Below are positions 4,015 to 5,380 of a stretch of DNA of 5,380 bases, one piece after another. The stretch lies in assembly GCA_958424475.1 (NCBI GenBank), contig CATZTY010000087.1:1-5380 (forward strand), in the 5' to 3' direction. Each line of letters starts with the position of its first letter. Positions within the stretch are counted from its first letter, which is position 1. The stretch is from an uncultured Collinsella sp. (GTDB lineage: Bacteria > Actinomycetota > Coriobacteriia > Coriobacteriales > Coriobacteriaceae). A program made the position numbers and the translations under genes. The notes under the pieces were generated by a model that searched no databases, was not told the origin of the DNA, and saw only the letters and a program-made list of their open reading frames with translations.

Positions 4015-5380
4015 ATGCAGGCAGATTCCGCTCAGCAGCAGGGCCTTTATCGCCCCGAATTCGACCACGATGCATGTGGCATCGGCGCGCTTGCCGATAT
4101 CAACGGTGAGCGCCATCACCAGATTCTGGACGATGCACTGTCCATTCTGGTTAACTTGGAGCACCGCGGTGGTACGGGACTCGAGAAGAACACCGGCGAC
4201 GGCGCTGGCATCCTGTTCCAGGTTCCGCATCATTTTTTTCGCAAAGAGGCTCAAAAGTGCGGGCAGATTCTGCCGGCAGAGGGCGACTATGGCGTGGCCA
4301 TGCTGTTCTTTCCGCAGGACGACAAGGGCGTAGAGGATGCCCGTCGCGTGTTTGAGGAGGGCTGCGCCGAGGCCGGCGTGCCGCTGCTTTTTTGGCGCGA
4401 GGTGCCGGTCGACCCGCACGATTTGGGCGAGACGGCCCGCGCCTGCATGCCCACCATCTTGCAGGCCTTCCTGGGCCGTCCGGACGACACGCCGGCGGGC
4501 GACGCCTTCGAGCGTCGTCTGTACGTGTGCCGCCGCACCATCGAGAAGAAGGCCGACGTCGAGTTTGCCCTGCGCGACAAGATCTTCTATGTGTGCTCCA
4601 TGAGCTCGCGCACCATCGTGTACAAGGGTATGCTGGTCGCCACGCAGATGCGCCGCTTCTTCATCGATCTCAACGACGCCGCCGTCAAGACGGCCGTGGC
4701 GCTCGTCCACTCGCGCTACTCCACCAACACCACGCCCAGCTGGGAACGCGCGCACCCCAACCGCTTTATCATCCACAACGGCGAGATCAACACCCTCAAG
4801 GGCAACGTCAACTGGATTCGCGCTCGCGAACCCAACCTGTACAGCCCCGTGCTGCAGCACGATCTTGAGCGCGTGATGCCCATCATCAACCGCGAGGGTT
4901 CCGACTCCGCGATTCTGGACAATGTGCTTGAGTTCCTGGTCATGAACGGCCGTCCGCTCACGCGTGCCGCGTCCATGCTGCTGCCCGAGCCGTGGGACCA
5001 CAACGACAGCCTGAGCGAGGAGCGCCGCGCCTACGACGCCTACCAGTCCATGCTCATGGAGCCCTGGGACGGCCCGGCCGCCATCGCCTTTACCGACGGC
5101 CGTACCCTGGGTGCTGCCCTCGACCGCAACGGCCTGCGTCCCGCCCGCTACTATGTGACGCGCGACGGTCGTTTTATGCTGGCAAGCGAGGTGGGCACCA
5201 TCGAGGTGAGCCCCGAGAACATCCTGACGAGCGGCTGTCTGGGGCCGGGCCAGATGCTCGAGGTCGACTTTGCCCGCGGTCGCGTCATCTACAACGACGA
5301 GCTGCGTGCCCGTTACGCCAAGGAAAAGCCCTACCGTGATTGGATTGCCGAGGAGACGCTGACCGTCGACGCGCTCGATG
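4015..5380 (+). CDS. gltB: Glutamate synthase large subunit, N-terminal part (3' truncated by window edge)
   Basis: Glutamate synthase (GOGAT) makes two glutamates from glutamine and 2-oxoglutarate and is the main ammonia-assimilation route together with glutamine synthetase. The visible 455 codons cover the class II glutamine amidotransferase domain. A 20-residue propeptide precedes the nucleophile Cys21 in YRPEFDHDACGIG; in the family this Cys becomes residue 1 after cleavage. Further conserved blocks are LEHRGGTG and NTGDGAGI near the N-terminus, SRYSTNT (about 233-239), HNGEINTLKGN (about 254-264), NREGSDSAILDN, LMEPWDGPAAIAFTDG and LDRNGLRPARYYVT. The rest of the protein (central domain, FMN and 2-oxoglutarate site, iron-sulfur cluster, beta-helix) would lie beyond the window. 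The start is set by AGGGGAGG. The frame stays open to the last base. It faces away from gpmA, and its upstream region contains small dyads and no strong -35, which would fit activator-controlled expression, though that is inference. Whether a gltD small subunit follows cannot be seen. Confidence 0.96.
   Translation, partial: MQADSAQQQGLYRPEFDHDACGIGALADINGERHHQILDDALSILVNLEHRGGTGLEKNTGDGAGILFQVPHHFFRKEAQKCGQILPAEGDYGVAMLFFPQDDKGVEDARRVFEEGCAEAGVPLLFWREVPVDPHDLGETARACMPTILQAFLGRPDDTPAGDAFERRLYVCRRTIEKKADVEFALRDKIFYVCSMSSRTIVYKGMLVATQMRRFFIDLNDAAVKTAVALVHSRYSTNTTPSWERAHPNRFIIHNGEINTLKGNVNWIRAREPNLYSPVLQHDLERVMPIINREGSDSAILDNVLEFLVMNGRPLTRAASMLLPEPWDHNDSLSEERRAYDAYQSMLMEPWDGPAAIAFTDGRTLGAALDRNGLRPARYYVTRDGRFMLASEVGTIEVSPENILTSGCLGPGQMLEVDFARGRVIYNDELRARYAKEKPYRDWIAEETLTVDALD

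Noticed and set aside
3976..5001. 341-codon open frame on the minus strand opposite gltB
   Set aside because: It is antisense to the clearly conserved glutamate synthase frame and arises from GC-rich codon bias; its translation shows no recognisable domain.

Overview
The window looks like chromosomal DNA of a GC-rich, anaerobic, gut-type bacterium. My best guess is the Coriobacteriia, near Collinsella. This is inferred from GC-rich third codon positions, the mix of redox and glycolytic genes, and the overall style of the genes; there is no 16S or other decisive marker, so the placement is tentative. All recognised genes are housekeeping or redox/metal genes. I see no phage genes, transposase, CRISPR array, rRNA or tRNA.

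Layout, left to right. (1) 1-274 (+): 3' end of smpB, the tmRNA-binding protein for ribosome rescue. It is followed by a long near-palindromic hairpin (287-353) and a strong rho-independent terminator (396-430). (2) 482-985 (+): a flavin-reductase-like FMN split-barrel protein. (3) 1074-1217 (+): a 47-residue rubredoxin with its own sigma70-type promoter (1003-1030) and terminator (1258-1294). Together, (2) and (3) resemble a split version of the flavin reductase-rubredoxin fusion known in other anaerobes. (4) 1371-2627 (-): mntH, an Nramp Mn2+/Fe2+ transporter with the metal-site motifs DPGN and MPH intact but with an Ala where the family usually has Asp in TM3. (5) 2703-3476 (-): gpmA, the 2,3-bisphosphoglycerate-dependent phosphoglycerate mutase, lying upstream of mntH on the same strand with 75 bp between and no visible terminator. 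(6) 3477-4014: a 538-bp divergent intergenic region. (7) 4015-5380 (+): the N-terminal third of gltB, the glutamate synthase large subunit, running off the window.

The most unusual structure is in the intergenic region at 3614-3835. Three inverted-repeat units, with arms of about 17-22 bp around the core ATCTGTAACA...TGTTACAGAT, are spaced exactly 80 bp centre to centre. They have partly conserved loops, and four base pairs have changed on both sides between units A and C. A shortened, degraded relative lies at 1300-1344 between the convergent rubredoxin and mntH genes. This points to a dispersed palindromic element family, although an operator array or a structured RNA cannot be excluded.

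Functionally, the flavin reductase, rubredoxin and Mn transporter could all serve oxygen or peroxide tolerance in an anaerobe. The gpmA and gltB genes are central carbon and nitrogen metabolism. No shared regulation of all of them is demonstrated by the sequence.
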